A stretch of DNA of 64,000 nt from Cenococcum geophilum 1.58 (lineage: Eukaryota > Ascomycota > Dothideomycetes > Gloniales > Gloniaceae), in contig KV748176.1 of the NCBI GenBank assembly GCA_001692895.1, positions 2,728,001 to 2,792,000 of the forward strand, in the 5' to 3' direction. The notes beneath the pieces are model-generated. The model saw nothing but the letters and a program-made list of their open reading frames with translations. It was not told where the DNA came from and made no database searches. This document shows positions 1 through 11,279 of the stretch, one piece after another; position 1 is the first letter of the stretch, and each line of letters opens with the position of its first letter. A program made the position numbers and the translations under genes.

Positions 1-1003
1 ATAAGCTTTAACTAGAAAAGGCTAGAAGAACCCTAGACTATATAAGAGAAGCTATTCTATGCTAAGGCCTAATAGTACGCTAAACGATTAGAGGAAGCCT
101 AGATGGTAGCCCGTAAGAACCTAAAAAAAGCTTAGAGGTCAATGGAATAGTAGGCGAACAAACACCGTTAAGAGCCCGATTTTGCCCCTAGCGATATAGT
201 CTAGGTTATAATAAGGAATTAGAAAACTAAATAACCTAGCTGTAAGCTAGACTACTAGATAGCAGGACCGTATAAGGTTCTTAAAAAGATAGGTAACTTG
301 TATAAGATAAAGCTCCCAAATTTAATTAGGGTTTACCCTATCTTCTTACTAGATAAGTTATGGAAAGCTATAAATGACCTATTGCCTAGATAAAAGAATA
401 AGCCTTCCCTACTAGTTTAAGTAAACGGTGATAATAAATAGGAGGTTAATAAAATACTGGCCTGTAAGATAGTACGGGGAACGCTAAAATACTATATTTA
501 ATAGAAGGGCTACGATCTTAACCTAACCTAGTACCCTATATAGAACTTTATAGGCTGCCCCTAGAAGCTTAAAGAATTCTATAACTAATACCCTAATACG
601 CCTAAACCCCTAAAGTACCTAGATAAATAGATAGAATGCTAGTATAATAAAGACGATAAGTTACTGGAAGAACATAGGGACAAAAACGCCCTAAAGCCCT
701 AATATAGCTGTCTACCAAATTCTACCGTTTTCTGCCAGTACCGTAAAATTTCAGATATCTAGGAACTTTGACCGCCGGTTAAAGTTGTCTAATTGGTTAG
801 ATCCGTGCTAAGACTTTTAGCGGCTACTCTTTCTAGCCTAGTGCTTTCACTTAGCCTATAATCGCCCTTTATACTTAGTCTAGACGTACTTATATTCCCT
901 TTATCTTCTTATCTTATATTTTATAATCCTATGTTTATAAGCCTAGTGCTACCCTATTTCTAACTAAGCCTAAGGGCAGGCTTTCTTTTAAAGAGGGGGG
1001 TGA
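1..1003 (+). pseudogene. Gypsy chromovirus A, 3' end of pol (integrase C-terminus and chromodomain), left end outside window
   Basis: The first kilobase is collinear with 42800-43620 of the complete chromovirus at 37873-43852, on the same strand. It covers the end of integrase and the chromodomain, whose remnant reads roughly GTLKYYI, then NFIGCP, then KPLKYLDK around 480-630. Chromodomains of fungal Ty3/Gypsy elements bind modified histone H3 and direct integration into heterochromatin (family knowledge). After the chromodomain, A carries a longer tail than the 37873 copy, to about 960, so it is a different subfamily. Many Gln/Trp/Arg codons have become stops, so it is dead. A purine tract at 990-1000 leads into the LTR. 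The 5' part lies before base 1, so the target duplication cannot be tested. Confidence 0.8.
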
Positions 1004-1165
1004 TATAACGGCGCTATTGTACGTTACCTGCTAAATTCTACTATATTCTGCCGACCTATAATTGGCCCGCCTAAAGCTAGCGCCTTGGCGGCTTACTTTA
1101 TATATTTGTTTACATCGGTCCTAGCAACCCCTTTTCCTTCTCTTTAGCTTAGTATCTTCGTAATA
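1004..1165 (+). repeat. 3' LTR of chromovirus A (162 bp)
   Basis: It begins TATAACGGCG directly after a G-rich purine tract and ends CTTCGTAATA. Both termini fit TGTAACGG...GTAACA after RIP, as in the other Gypsy LTRs of this window. It is shorter than, and different from, the 227-bp LTR of the related elements. Right of it the sequence becomes homologous to 13500-13680, which sets the boundary. The end points are inferred by analogy because no second LTR is visible. Confidence 0.55.
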
Positions 1166-1391
1166 TAGTATTCTATAAGCTTTAGTTTAGAGGCATTTAT
1201 ACGAGCCGTAATATTAGGTACCTTTCCTCTAAATAAAAACGAGCTATATAGTATCTTTATGTTTAAACCTTTAACCTTTTTAAAAGGTAATAGTAGAGGT
1301 ACTAGAGTAGCTAGCTCTGGTGCTAATTCCTCTTCCTTAGTTTTAATAATTAAGGCTAGCACTAAAAGCCTATAGCCCTTACTTAGATAAT
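1166..1391 (-). pseudogene. Unknown gene K, copy 1, downstream exon-like segment (left of chromovirus E)
   Basis: The sequence is homologous to 13500-13685 of copy 2 and continues at 7377 once the inserted element 1392-7371 and one ATAAT duplicate are removed. On the reverse strand it still reads open for about 70 residues: Lys-rich, then a Leu/Pro stretch, then KVKGLNIK and SFLFRGKVP. Copy 2 conserves KEVKGLNV and LFLFRGKVP, so this is genuine former coding sequence and not a chance frame. I do not recognise the protein. Its N-terminal part is at 7377-8017. Confidence 0.55.
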
Positions 1392-1618
1392 TGTTAGCGA
1401 CTTAGTCAATCGAGATATAAGTACGGCAAAATGGTCGCGCAAGCCTGTACGATTAGATTGTCTATAAACGAGAATCTAAAGCTAAAGAAAGGAAAGGAGA
1501 AGAAGGGGAGCGCCGCTTAAAGCTATATACGATCTTCGTGTCACGTAACCACAATATACGGCAATCTGTGGCAACTTGCTGGTGCGTAGTTCTGCTAAGT
1601 TCTACTAGTGCCGTAATA
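1392..1618 (-). repeat. 3' LTR of chromovirus E
   Basis: It starts TGTTAGCGAC and ends GTGCCGTAATA as read on the + strand, that is TATTACGGCAC...GTCGCTAACA on the element strand. It pairs with 7145-7371. The central CACGTGAC motif is mutated to CACGTAAC here, as expected for a RIP transition. Confidence 0.9.
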
Positions 1619-1639
1619 TTACCCCCCCCTCCAAAAAAG

Positions 1640-4600
1640 CCTGCCCTTAGGCTTTGCCGCTAAAAGTCTTAATAAAAGAATCTAACCAATTAGATAACTT
1701 TAACTGCCGGTTGAAGTTCCTAGATATCTTAACACCTTATATAACTAAGAAATTTCTAGGGCGTTTTTATCCTTATGTTCTTTTAGTAGCTTATCGTCTT
1801 TATTATACTAGCATTCTATCTACTTATCTAGGTACTTTAGCGGTCCGGGTTTATTAGGGTAACGGCTATAAAACTTTTAAAGCTTATAGGGGCTACCTAT
1901 AAAGTTCTATACAGGGTACTAAGTGGGGTCTGGGTTATATCCTTTCCAACTAACACGATACTTTAACGTTCCCTTTATAAGTTTATAGGCTAGTATTTCT
2001 TTAATTTCCTATTTATTATCGTCGTTAACTTAAATTAGTAGGGGAGGTTCATTCTTTTATCTAGGTAGTAGGTTATTTACAGCTTTCCATAGCTTATTTA
2101 GTAAGAAGATAGGGTGGACTTTAATTAAGTTTAGGAGCTTAACCTTATACGAGTTGCCTACTTTATTAAGAATCTTATATAGTCCTACTATCTTATAGTC
2201 TAGCTTATGGCTAGGCCGTTCTATTTTTTAGTTCTTTATTATAACCTAAACTATATCGCCTATAGTAAAGTCAGGCTCGCGCCTATACTTATTTGCCTGC
2301 TATTTTATTAATTTTTAGGCCTTTTCTAGGTTTATATAGGCTACTTTCTAGGCTTCTTCTAAGCGCTTAGCGTACTGCTAGGCTTCCTTATAAGATAGTT
2401 TTTCGCGTATAGTTTAGGGCCCTTTTAGTCTTTCCTAGTTAAAGCTTATATAGGGTAGGTAACCCATTTCTAGTTAAATAGGGGCAAATCTGGTAGAGTC
2501 GTGGGGTAGGGTTGCTTGGGCGTAGTTTATTAAGGGTAATAGTTTAGCCTAGTTATCCTAGAAGTAGTTAATGAAAGGCTAGAGTCTCTAGTCTAAGTAT
2601 TAATTTACAATCTCCGTTTAACCGTTTGTTTGGGGGTGATATACTATAAAAAGCTTTAGCTTAATGCCTAGGATCCGAGTAAACTTATTCCAAAAGGCTA
2701 ATATAAACTACGGCCCGTGGTTAGATATAATAGTGTTTAGTAGTCCGTAAATTCGGTAGACGTAGTGGATATACAGTTAGGCTGCCTCTTTAGCATTAAT
2801 ATTTTTATAATAGGGAATTAAAAACGGGCGCTTGCTAAAGCGGTTAACTAGGATTATAACTATATTATATCCGTTACGGTTTAGAGGTAGCTTATAAAAG
2901 TCTATAGAGATATATTGCTAGGGGCGGTTAGGTATTAGGAGGGGTTTTAATAGTCCTAGGGTCTTATCTCATAGGATTGTAGACCTACAGCAGTTATTAT
3001 AGTTCTGTATATAGCGGTTAATATCTATAACCATTCCAGGCTAGTAGTAGCGGTCGCTAATAATCCTACGGGTCTTATTCTTTCTGGGGTAGGCTGTAAA
3101 AACCTAGGTATATGCTTTAGCAATAAGCCGAGTCCATAAGTTCTGTTTTTTTACTACTACCAGCCGTTCCTAATGCTTAAGTAATCCATTTTTAAGGGAC
3201 TATGGGCTAGTAACGTTCTTTGCCTTTTTATGGTACTCCTATAGAGAAGGGGCCGTATAGTTTATCTACAGTAATTTATCGATTAAGTTAAGTCCTAAAG
3301 GGTTAATAGGATATATCTCGGCGCCTAAGGGGTCTGTACTTAGTTCTGCCTATATTTAGGGGTTAAGGTGCTCTAGTCGTAGTAGCGTCTAGGTCCGTAA
3401 TAAGATCTTTATAGCCGTATAGTCACCTAGGTCTTATTTACGCCTAGTAAAAGTATCTATACGGTTTGCAGCGCCTGGTCTATATATAATTAAGAAGTTA
3501 AACTAAGATAGGATATCCGCCTAGCGTGCCTGCCGGGCTATAAGGGCCTTAGTTATTATAAAGTATTCTAAGGCCTTATAATCTAATACTACTTTAATAG
3601 GTTTAGGGGTCCCCTTTAGCTATATACACCAGTGCTAAAAGCTAGAGATAATAGCCAGCATTTCTTTATCATGGATGTAGTAGTTTAGTTTAGCATCTAT
3701 TATAGTCTTTAAATAGTATGCGATAGGGTACTATTCTCCGTCTAGTTACTTTTAGAGAAAAACACCGGCTATCGCGCCGTTTAAGGCATTAGTTTTTAGT
3801 ATTAAGGGCCGTTTTGGGTTAAAGTAGGTAAGTAGGGGGGCCGATACTAGCTGTTTTTTAAGCTTATTAAAGGCCTGCATATATATGGCGTTAAAGTAAA
3901 AGGGCTGGTTTTTCCTAGTAAGGCAGTTAAGAGGCCAGGCGATCCTACTATAGTTCTTAATAAAGCGTTAGTAGAAGTTATAGAAACCTAAAAATAATTG
4001 CACCCCCTTTACGGTCCAAGGGGGCGTCCACTAGTTAATTACGGTTGTTTTCTCTAGGTCGGCCTTAATTCCATCTATGCTAATAATAAAACCTAGGTAC
4101 TTTATACGCTTAACACTAAATTCTAACTTTTTAATATCGGCCTAGAGGCCAGCTTCGCGAAGCCGTTGTAGGACTTTATAGACGTGCTCCTTGTGTTTTA
4201 GTTTGTTCTCTAAATAGATTATAATATTATCTAAATAGGCCGTATAGAAGTTGTTAAGGTAGTTAAAAAGTATATCGTTTATATACCGCTAGTATGTAGC
4301 TAGTCTATTAGTTAGTCTAAAAGGAAGTACCTTATATTTATACATCCTGTAACAGGTCCGGAATGTAGTAAGATCTTTAGACCTAGGGTTTATCCTAATT
4401 CGGTAAAAGGCCTAGCGGATATTAAGCTTTATAAAAACCTTAGCTCTACTTATTTGGGTAAGAGTCTTATTAAGTAAGGGTAGCGGGTAGCGGTCCTTAC
4501 GGGTTATATTATTTAGCTTACAGTAGTTAATACAGAAGCGCAGTTCTCTATTTAGCTTTTTAATAAAGAGAATAGGTAAGTTAAAAGGGGCTTAGCTAGG

Positions 4601-5740
4601 CTTGATAAAGCCCTTATTTAGGTTATTAATAAGGTACTACTTTATGGCCTGTAATTTGGTAATAGACTATAGGTAGAGAGGGCTAAAGCTAAGGGTACTT
4701 CCCTTATCTTACTTAATCTTAATCTTGTAGTTATATAGTTAGTAGGGTGGAAGTATATTAGATACTGCCTTAAAGAATACGTCCTTGAATTTCCGGTGTT
4801 AATTGGGCAGTTTTTGCTCCACTAGTTCTTTATCTATAAGCCTACTTTCCTATCTACTAGGCTCGCTTTCCTTTTCCTTAATTATTTAGTTAATTTTGTA
4901 TAGGCTAGTTATAAAGGTAACGGTATTAGGCTAAACTAGGTTCTAGTAGAATCCTATAGCGCTAATATAGTAGATATTAACTGGTAGAAGGTCTATGGGT
5001 TTCTTTAGCGTCCGTTAGGCCGTGGTTTGTGGTATAGGGTTTATAGTCTTCCTTAGTTTACATTCTATTTTCCGTAAGTTGTCCTTCCTATCTATTAGTT
5101 TAGTATAGCGTCTAATATCCCTAGCTTTCCTTTATAGCTTTGTAGGGTTCTCTATAGGGAACTTAGCTAGGTTACTATTAACTTCTTAGGTCTTTAGTGC
5201 GGGTGGCATAATATAGGTAGTCTAGGGGCGGCGTAGTATATGGATCCGTTGCGGGTTAAGCTGTATGTCCTTCTTAAAGGCCTAGTTTCTGCGTATAGTA
5301 TTGGCCTAGTAAATAGTATTAATCTAAGGCCGTATAAGGTTTTCTATTATAATACTAATTTCTTTTATAAAGGAAGGGGTTAGGGGTAGAGTTTTGGGCT
5401 AGATAAGCCGTTTACTCCGTACTTTAAGCTATAAGCCTAAATAGGCTAGCTATTTTCTTTTTAAGATTATATTGTAGCTTCCTAAGTCCGTAATAAGAAA
5501 GGGGATGTTATACTACCTTCGTCCGTTAACGCGGAGGTAAATCCGTAAGATAGTTATAATAGGTGGCCCTATTTGTCCGTTATAACTATAAATAGGGATT
5601 AGTTTAGGCAGTTCTTTAAGAGGTGTATTTAAAAAGTTAGCTAGTTTTATAGCACACTTTATATTAATTAAAGTAAAGGCATTTACTCTTAAGTCAGCTA
5701 AAGTAGAGGTTAAAACTTAATATCTATTACGAAATAAAGT
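1640..5740 (-). pseudogene. pol remnant of chromovirus E (PR-RT-RH-IN-chromodomain)
   Basis: Pol copies the element RNA into DNA and integrates it. Reading the reverse strand, protease is around 5450-5720. Reverse transcriptase is about 4000-4650, with LRFCINYCKLN and a YLDNIII box (YLDD with the second Asp altered) near 4215-4235. RNase H is about 3490-3800. Integrase is about 2360-3110, with the DFYKLP and S-N-H-GP catalytic surroundings. The chromodomain is about 1830-2030. Stops at former CAG, CAA and TGG codons occur throughout. The sister copy conserves the same order and length. Boundaries are approximate. Confidence 0.85.
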
Positions 5741-6936
5741 ATAAGGGATAGTATAGCTTCTTCTACTAACTAGCTAACCTAGATTAATATATAACATATT
5801 AATCCCTTTTAACCCTAGAAAGAAGTCTTCCTCTAGGGTTCCTCTTTTTCTGGCTCCGTACTATCCTTCTAAATTAATAGGACCTTATTTGTCCTTACCT
5901 TTATTAGGCAGTTTTTTATAGGGTAGCCTATTTAACCGTATAAGAAGCAAGCTTTTTAATTGCTAAGGGCCTATATATAGGGGTCGCTGTATATAGGCTA
6001 GGTGTATACTAGGCCTATAGTAGGGGTAGCTGCGCGGCTAGCTACTAGGTTAGCTATAGAAGTTACTAATTATACCGGGGCACTACGGGCCGTACTTATA
6101 GTACTTGCGGCCTAGTTTACAAGATTTCTAGTTTTTAGCCGGTTGGCGCGTGCCTTAATTTAACGGAGGCCTTAGTTAATAGCTAGGCAATAGTCTATAA
6201 GTTCCTTTAACGTCTATGCCGTAGTATAAGCTAGTAATACGGCCCGCTATAGGTCTAGGGTAAGCTTGTTAAAGAGGTTTGGTAGTAGGTCTTTTTAGGG
6301 GATTTAGGCCTATCTGGCTAGGTATAGAAAGCGGGTTTAGAAGGCCGAAAAGGTCTCTATTGTTTTTATATTTAGGCTTTTATAGTTAAGGCGGGCGTTT
6401 TATACTTTAAAAGGATCCTTATAAATAGAAGACAAGTATTTAATTATTTCTTCTTTAGAGATAAAGGGGTCTGCTAAGTCTTTAGTGTATTGTAGGCGTA
6501 AATATATCTAGGCGTCTCCGCTAGTACGGCCGAAGACATAGGCTATTCTAGCTTAGGCGTTAGGGAAGTAGTCTATATTAACTTTAAGCTTGTCCCATAA
6601 TTAGAGCTTCTAATTATTAAATATAGGGTCGGTTCCGTTTGTAAGTAATAGGGGGTCCGCAACCTTTACTAATTGCTTTAGTGCTGCATAGGCCTTAGTA
6701 GATCTACTAAGGCGCTAGGATAGGGCCTAAAGGACTATAGTAAGTCTTTAGTTGTCTAATAATGACGTATTATTAGATATAGGGGTATCTCTAGCTTTAA
6801 GCAGCTCTCGCAATTATTTAATTTTAGTATTAGCAGCCGTAAGCTCCGCCTAGGGGGTTAAAACGTTAATTATTTCTTTATCTAAAGTATTTAAGGGTCC
6901 TACAGCTGCTTTACCTGCTACTGTAGTTTATAGCAT
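5741..6936 (-). pseudogene. gag remnant of chromovirus E
   Basis: Gag would form the virus-like particle. I place the start at the ATG whose complement is at 6934-6936, because the sister element has an ATG at the same place (38308) and both continue with a conserved run ending KAAVGPL. A CCHC nucleic-acid-binding knuckle is expected near 5950, matching the better one in the sister at about 39288-39340. Several in-frame stops mark it as dead. Confidence 0.75.
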
Positions 6937-7144
6937 AGTGGTAGGGGTGTTAGGTAATTCTAGGTAATTTCTTTAGGGGTTCTGGTCTATGCGTGTCTTA
7001 TAGGTTCTTTTCTTAGGGTTCTGTTCTTTTCTTTTAGGTCCTGTCTTTATGGTCCTAGTAATGTCCTTAGGGTCCTATTCTGTGTTCTCGTAGATATATT
7101 TAAGTTCCTTCTTAAAAAGAAAGAGTAGAGTGAGCTTTAGATAA

Positions 7145-7371
7145 TATTAGCGACTTAGTTAATTGAGATATAAGTACGGCAAAATGGTCGCGTAAGCCTA
7201 TACGATTGGATTGTCTATAAACGAGAATCTAAAGCTAAAGAAAGGAAAGGAGAAGAAGGGGAGCGCCGCTTAAAGCTATATACGATCTTCGCGTCACGTG
7301 ACCGCAATATGCGGCAATCTGTGGCAACTTGCCGGTGCGTAGTTCTGCCAAGTTCTGCTAGTGCCGTAATA
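7145..7371 (-). repeat. 5' LTR of chromovirus E
   Basis: It is the 227-bp partner of 1392-1618. It keeps an intact TCACGTGA palindrome at about 7294-7301, followed on the element strand by a TATA-like stretch. That arrangement is compatible with a promoter in the U3 part of the LTR (inference). Confidence 0.9.
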
Positions 7372-7376
7372 ATAAT

Positions 7377-8017
7377 AGGTAAGCTTCTATTTCTTAACTA
7401 GTTTCTTATTAACTTCTAGTCCAAATTTTATACGTATTAAGAAAATCTAAAGGTGTTAAGTATAGAGTCCTTAAGATTTTAGCCTTTAAGAGTTCTAGGC
7501 GATTTAGTATTATATTATTAACTATCTTTAATGCATCCTCCTTAGGGATTTAGCTCTCCTTTACCTGGTTAATAAGAATATAAATACTTTTTAGTGCGTA
7601 ATACGTGTAGGAGAGCTTACAAGGGCCTTTTAAAAGCTTCTCTCCCTATTCTTTTTTAACTGTATCTCGTATCGTCTTAATCTTATTAATCTTATAGGTA
7701 ATTTTAGAAAGCTTTTTAATATCTATAAAGGCATTTTTCTACTTTTTGCTTTCTAAGCTTCCTTTTGACTCCCTATCCTTCTTAATCTTAATTATTATAT
7801 TTTTTACAGCCTTAACTATATTATGCTCCTAGTTTAAAATAACCTATATTAAACCATAATAGATATTTACGCGCTAATCGACCGGGTGGTATTAGGCGGC
7901 TTTAAGGATAACTTTTATTATCTAAGCCTTTCCTTAATATGCGAGGGCTATTAACTAAATAGTAGGAGGTAGAGGTGGCGGCTTTCCTTTTAAGCGGAGT
8001 TCTATAGTACTAGGCAT
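7377..8017 (-). pseudogene. Unknown gene K, copy 1, N-terminal part
   Basis: The reverse-strand frame starts at an ATG (complement at 8015-8017) that is also present in copy 2 (start 14262). It reads MPSTIELRLKGK, then an extra stretch of about 15 residues absent from copy 2, then a Lys-rich helical region with several RIP stops. The two copies agree along the whole segment, for example EHNIVKA, LKAKILRTLYL and TPLDFL. No domain is recognisable; it is basic and probably alpha-helical. Upstream, at about 8185-8275, lies a block shared with chromovirus tails. The frame continues across the E insertion into 1166-1391. Function is unknown. Confidence 0.55.
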
Positions 8018-8184
8018 TTTTATAGTAAAATTCCGGGTATAGATAGCAGTTTAAGAGAAAAGTGGTAATAGTGCCTTCTTAACGCGAATAAGAGGTAATA
8101 GGCGTATATAACTAAATGGGATAGAGTAACGGGAAATTAAAAAGGTCTTATAGTATTTACCAAAAAAAGGTAAATTAAAAAAAG

Positions 8185-8275
8185 TAATCACGTGAAATCT
8201 TAATATGTTAAGGAACTTTAACCGCCGGTTAAAGTTATTTAATTAGTTAGATTTTCCTTACTAAGACTTACCTAT
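8185..8275. repeat. Block shared with chromovirus 3' tails, upstream of gene K copy 1
   Basis: It contains the near-palindrome AACTTTAACCGCCGGTTAAA (8214 on), followed by TAATTAGTTAGATT and CTAAGACTT. The same order occurs at 14455-14525 (copy 2) and in the pol tails of chromoviruses A (about 755-825), E (about 1660-1735) and B (about 43505-43580). See findings. Confidence 0.7.
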
Positions 8276-8406
8276 TAATAATAGTATTAATATTAAAAGT
8301 TAATATTAAATTTTTAAAAGAATAAACGAAACTTAAGAAATGTTTAACTTTAGCCTCCTATATGCTTAACAAGGGTTTCTTAAAGTAAAGTAACTTTCCT
8401 CTTAAC

Positions 8407-10281
8407 CAGTGTATCCAATATTTAGCCTAGCTGCGATCTTAAGTAAAATAGCTAACTAACTACGTTAATTAGATCGCTCGCTATCCACTAACTATTAAAT
8501 AACGTACGCTAACTATTAAACTGCTAGCTAGCTATCCTAATTAGGAAAGTAGTATAGACTTTATAGTATTTTATTGCGGATTTTTTTACAGCGCCTCTTT
8601 ATATATAAATATTAATATTACCTAATTAAAATTTAAACCTAATGTACCTAATTTACATAATATAGTATTTAAATATAGCTAAATTCATCCTACGTATCCG
8701 CAGAGGCTTAAAAAAATAGGTAGAATAGTTGGTAATAAAGGCTTTAGAGGCTCTATTTCTATATTAGATTTAATTAAATATAGAACTCTATTAAATATAT
8801 CTTACTAAGCTAGCTTTTCTACCTCTATAGTTAGCTTATAGCTAATAAGATTAATATTTAAGCTTATTAGCTAGGGTATAGTTAAAGCTTAGCCAGAGTT
8901 AATATAGTCAATTAAACTACTTAATAAAAGGCCTTTAATTAACTACCACTTCTAATATTAATATATTTTAATTATATTGGCTAATAGTCTATTACGCTTA
9001 TTAGTAATAATCTTTTTAGCTTAACTAAAGGCTTATTTATATATAGAGTTTATTACCAGTATAAAGAATATATTAAGAGTTATTTTAGCAAGTATTAGAT
9101 AAAGGATTTAACCGATTTTAAGCCACTAGTTAAGAGGATTAGGAATAATATTATTCCGCTTATTACTGCTATTAAAATAGATTTTAATAAACTTAAGGCC
9201 TATGTTATAGTAGCGGTTAAGCTTACTAGCAAGCTTAATACGCTTTTAATTATACTTTAAGGGAGTAAGACTCTTAAGGACTATATATATTTATTAGCTA
9301 AATTATTATTAGATTTATAAGGAACTATTTTACGTTATAGATTAACTAGTTCCTTATCTTTCTTACCTACTTACTTATTAATATAGTTATTAAACAGAGT
9401 CTCTATATACCGCTTAGCGTACTTTTCTTACTTTTACTACTATTTCTATTTAGTAAAAGTAGGCGCATTTAAAAGATAGATAAAGGATTACTATAGTAAA
9501 ATAGTAAGAGCTCTTGGCCTTTATTTTATTAAAATCTTTTTTAATCTTTTAATGACTATATTAACGCCTAATTTAAAGAAGAAGTTATATTCGTTTTTAA
9601 GGCTCTACTAAGTTCGCTAGAGGATTTAATAGAGAAGCTCTATATTAGTAATTATAAAAGGCCTAGAAGTACTAATTAAAGCTTTATACTTTTATTAATA
9701 AAATAAGCTACTATATTAAGTGGTAATATTCTATTTATAGATATCTAAATATTATAGATAAGATTAATTTTACTAAGTATAGTAAGAAGGACTTATAGCT
9801 TAACAGAAGGTAATATCTTATAGAATTATTTAATTAATATAGGCTTAAATATAGCTACTATTTATAACTATTATAACTTTTAGAGTTAATAATAAGGTTA
9901 TACTTTAATTTTAAATAGCTGTTAATATAATTGTTACCGTTAATTATAAGTAAAGCACCTAGTATTTAAGCTAGAGTCTCTTTTTACCTAAAAGACCATT
10001 CTAAAAAAGGTCTATTTTATACTTCTATATTAGTAATATAGGAACTTTACTTATTAGTAACCGCTGATTAGTAACTTAGTATTCATATTTACTAATAAGC
10101 TTGACTAAATCTGGTCTAAATATCTAAATATTCTTAACTTCTACTAAAAGCTTTAACTTACTACTAAAACTTACTACTAAGATAGTAAGCTATTAGCTAG
10201 CCGCAGTCTTATAGCTAACTGCTTATGTTATTAGCCTCTTAGTAGCAAAGCTAACAGCGTCGCTAACTCTTAAATATACTG
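8407..10281 (+). mobile_element. hAT-type DNA transposon, 1875 bp
   Basis: Terminal inverted repeats begin CAGTGTATCC on the left and CAGTATATTT on the right (reverse complement). About 20 bases match, with mismatches mainly transitions. CAGTG ends and an 8-bp target duplication fit the hAT superfamily. Subterminal GCTAACT and GCTAGC motifs recur at both ends (8435-8530 and 10190-10270), like hAT transposase-binding sites. The interior from about 9050 to 9900 reads open in long pieces on the + strand if RIP stops are ignored, but I cannot see the BED finger or the C-terminal dimerisation block. It is therefore probably non-autonomous or internally deleted. Strand is assigned from this weak coding trace only. 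Confidence 0.82.
9050..9900 (+). pseudogene. Degenerate coding trace inside the hAT-type element
   Basis: In one + frame, stretches such as VKRIRNNIIPLITAIKIDFN and LKDYIYLLAKLLLDL run together with only RIP-type stops, suggesting a former protein. It is rich in Leu, Ile and Lys. I do not recognise conserved transposase motifs, and it is too short for a full hAT transposase (usually over 600 residues). It may be a truncated transposase or a passenger; low confidence. Confidence 0.3.
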
Positions 10282-10289
10282 CTTTTAAC

Positions 10290-10690
10290 TTAAACGGAAA
10301 TAAAGATATTAATTTACAAATTGTAGAATATAAAAATGTAAAATACTTATAAGAGATAATTATTGGTAATAAAGATAAAAGAAAGAAGACAATATATAAA
10401 GTTATTCTTATAAAAGCAGTTGTTAAGATAAAGGACTTAGAACTAGCCTTAAAGAACTAAACTCTTTTTCTAATTCCTTATAACAGTGAAGTAAGGTAGG
10501 GGTTACAGTAGAAGTCTCTTAGTCCTTAAGAAGGCTGGCTGTTTTTAGTATTAAGCGTTCCTTAAATAAGGCTTACTTATAGTTACTTTACATATCCATT
10601 ATAAAGGTAAAGAGAAGAAAAAGGAAAGAGTTACTACCTATATTAATCGGCGTCTTAAGTAACGGTTTGCTTGCAGAAGAACCATTAAAA
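10290..10690 (+). repeat. Repeat H, copy 1
   Basis: It is about 80 per cent alike by eye to 14650-15055 and in the same orientation; similarity stops near 10690/15055. It follows the K-gene upstream region in both copies, so K plus H form one duplicated unit. A + frame reads GNKDINLQIVEYKNVKYLQE and then a Lys-rich stretch in both copies, a possible small former coding region of unknown nature. Copy 1 is split from its left part by the hAT-type element. Confidence 0.6.
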
Positions 10691-11279
10691 TATTATTTAT
10701 TAGCTAAATAATAGCGGCGCACTCTCTCCTAAGCTTCTTTGTTGTTTATTTCCTATTACCTAAACTATTTTATTTTTAGAATAATTAACTCTTCTATTGT
10801 CTTCACCTTATTTTATAGAAGTGTCTGCTATATAGGGAAGTAGAACTTAATTGGAAGCACATATTCCTATCCACAGAGTATTTACACTAGGGTTATTCCC
10901 GTTATTACCTTAACCGTTATTTAATTAGCCTAAAGTGCTTTTATTAGGTTCTATACCTAGTTGCCTCTACACTTTACTAACGCTACCACTAGAGGCTAAT
11001 ATCCTCTCTTAATTAGGCCTTGTACTTATAGATAGTAGTTATACTAGAGAATTAGGAATAAATAGAGGGGAGAAAAGAATTGTATTATATTAAGGTAAGA
11101 TAAGGTTAAAACCTAAGCTCCTTTTATATTATATATATCCCTAAGCCTCCTATACGTAATAAGAAAATAAACTAAAATAACTAAGGGGCATTTAATACTA
11201 CTATATTACCACCCCTACCTAAAATATTGTCCCCTAATGTTTCCTTATAACCCCCTTAGTAGGTAATAAATACCTAAAG
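10691..11279. other. Unassigned AT-rich sequence
   Basis: I see no element ends, no RNA gene and no convincing frame. Short reverse-strand pieces may continue the coding trace that begins to the right. Confidence 0.4.

Larger units (their letters stand above)
1392..7371 (-). mobile_element. Complete Ty3/Gypsy chromovirus, B family, copy E (5980 bp)
   Basis: Two 227-bp LTRs (1392-1618 and 7145-7371) and a 5-bp target duplication bound it. Its length is exactly that of the sister copy at 37873-43852. Orientation is reverse: the purine tract next to the 3' LTR appears as a C-run at about 1619-1632, gag lies at the right and the chromodomain at the left. Domain order from the right is gag, aspartic protease, reverse transcriptase, RNase H, integrase, chromodomain. 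It is heavily RIP-mutated and cannot code. It sits inside copy 1 of unknown unit K. Confidence 0.93.
1387..7376. repeat. Target-site duplication of chromovirus E (ATAAT at 1387-1391 and 7372-7376)
   Basis: ATAAT occurs immediately outside both LTRs. Deleting the element plus one copy restores collinearity with the uninterrupted second copy at 13680-13700. The neighbouring Gypsy insertions have GTAAC or TTAAC, so ATAAT may be a RIP-altered NTAAC site. Confidence 0.85.
8399..10289. repeat. 8-bp target-site duplication of the hAT-type element
   Basis: CTCTTAAC at 8399-8406 and CTTTTAAC at 10282-10289 flank the element and differ by one C/T change. The uninterrupted second copy of the host repeat (around 14640-14650) has a single version of this site. 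Eight-base duplications are diagnostic of hAT transposition. Confidence 0.85.
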
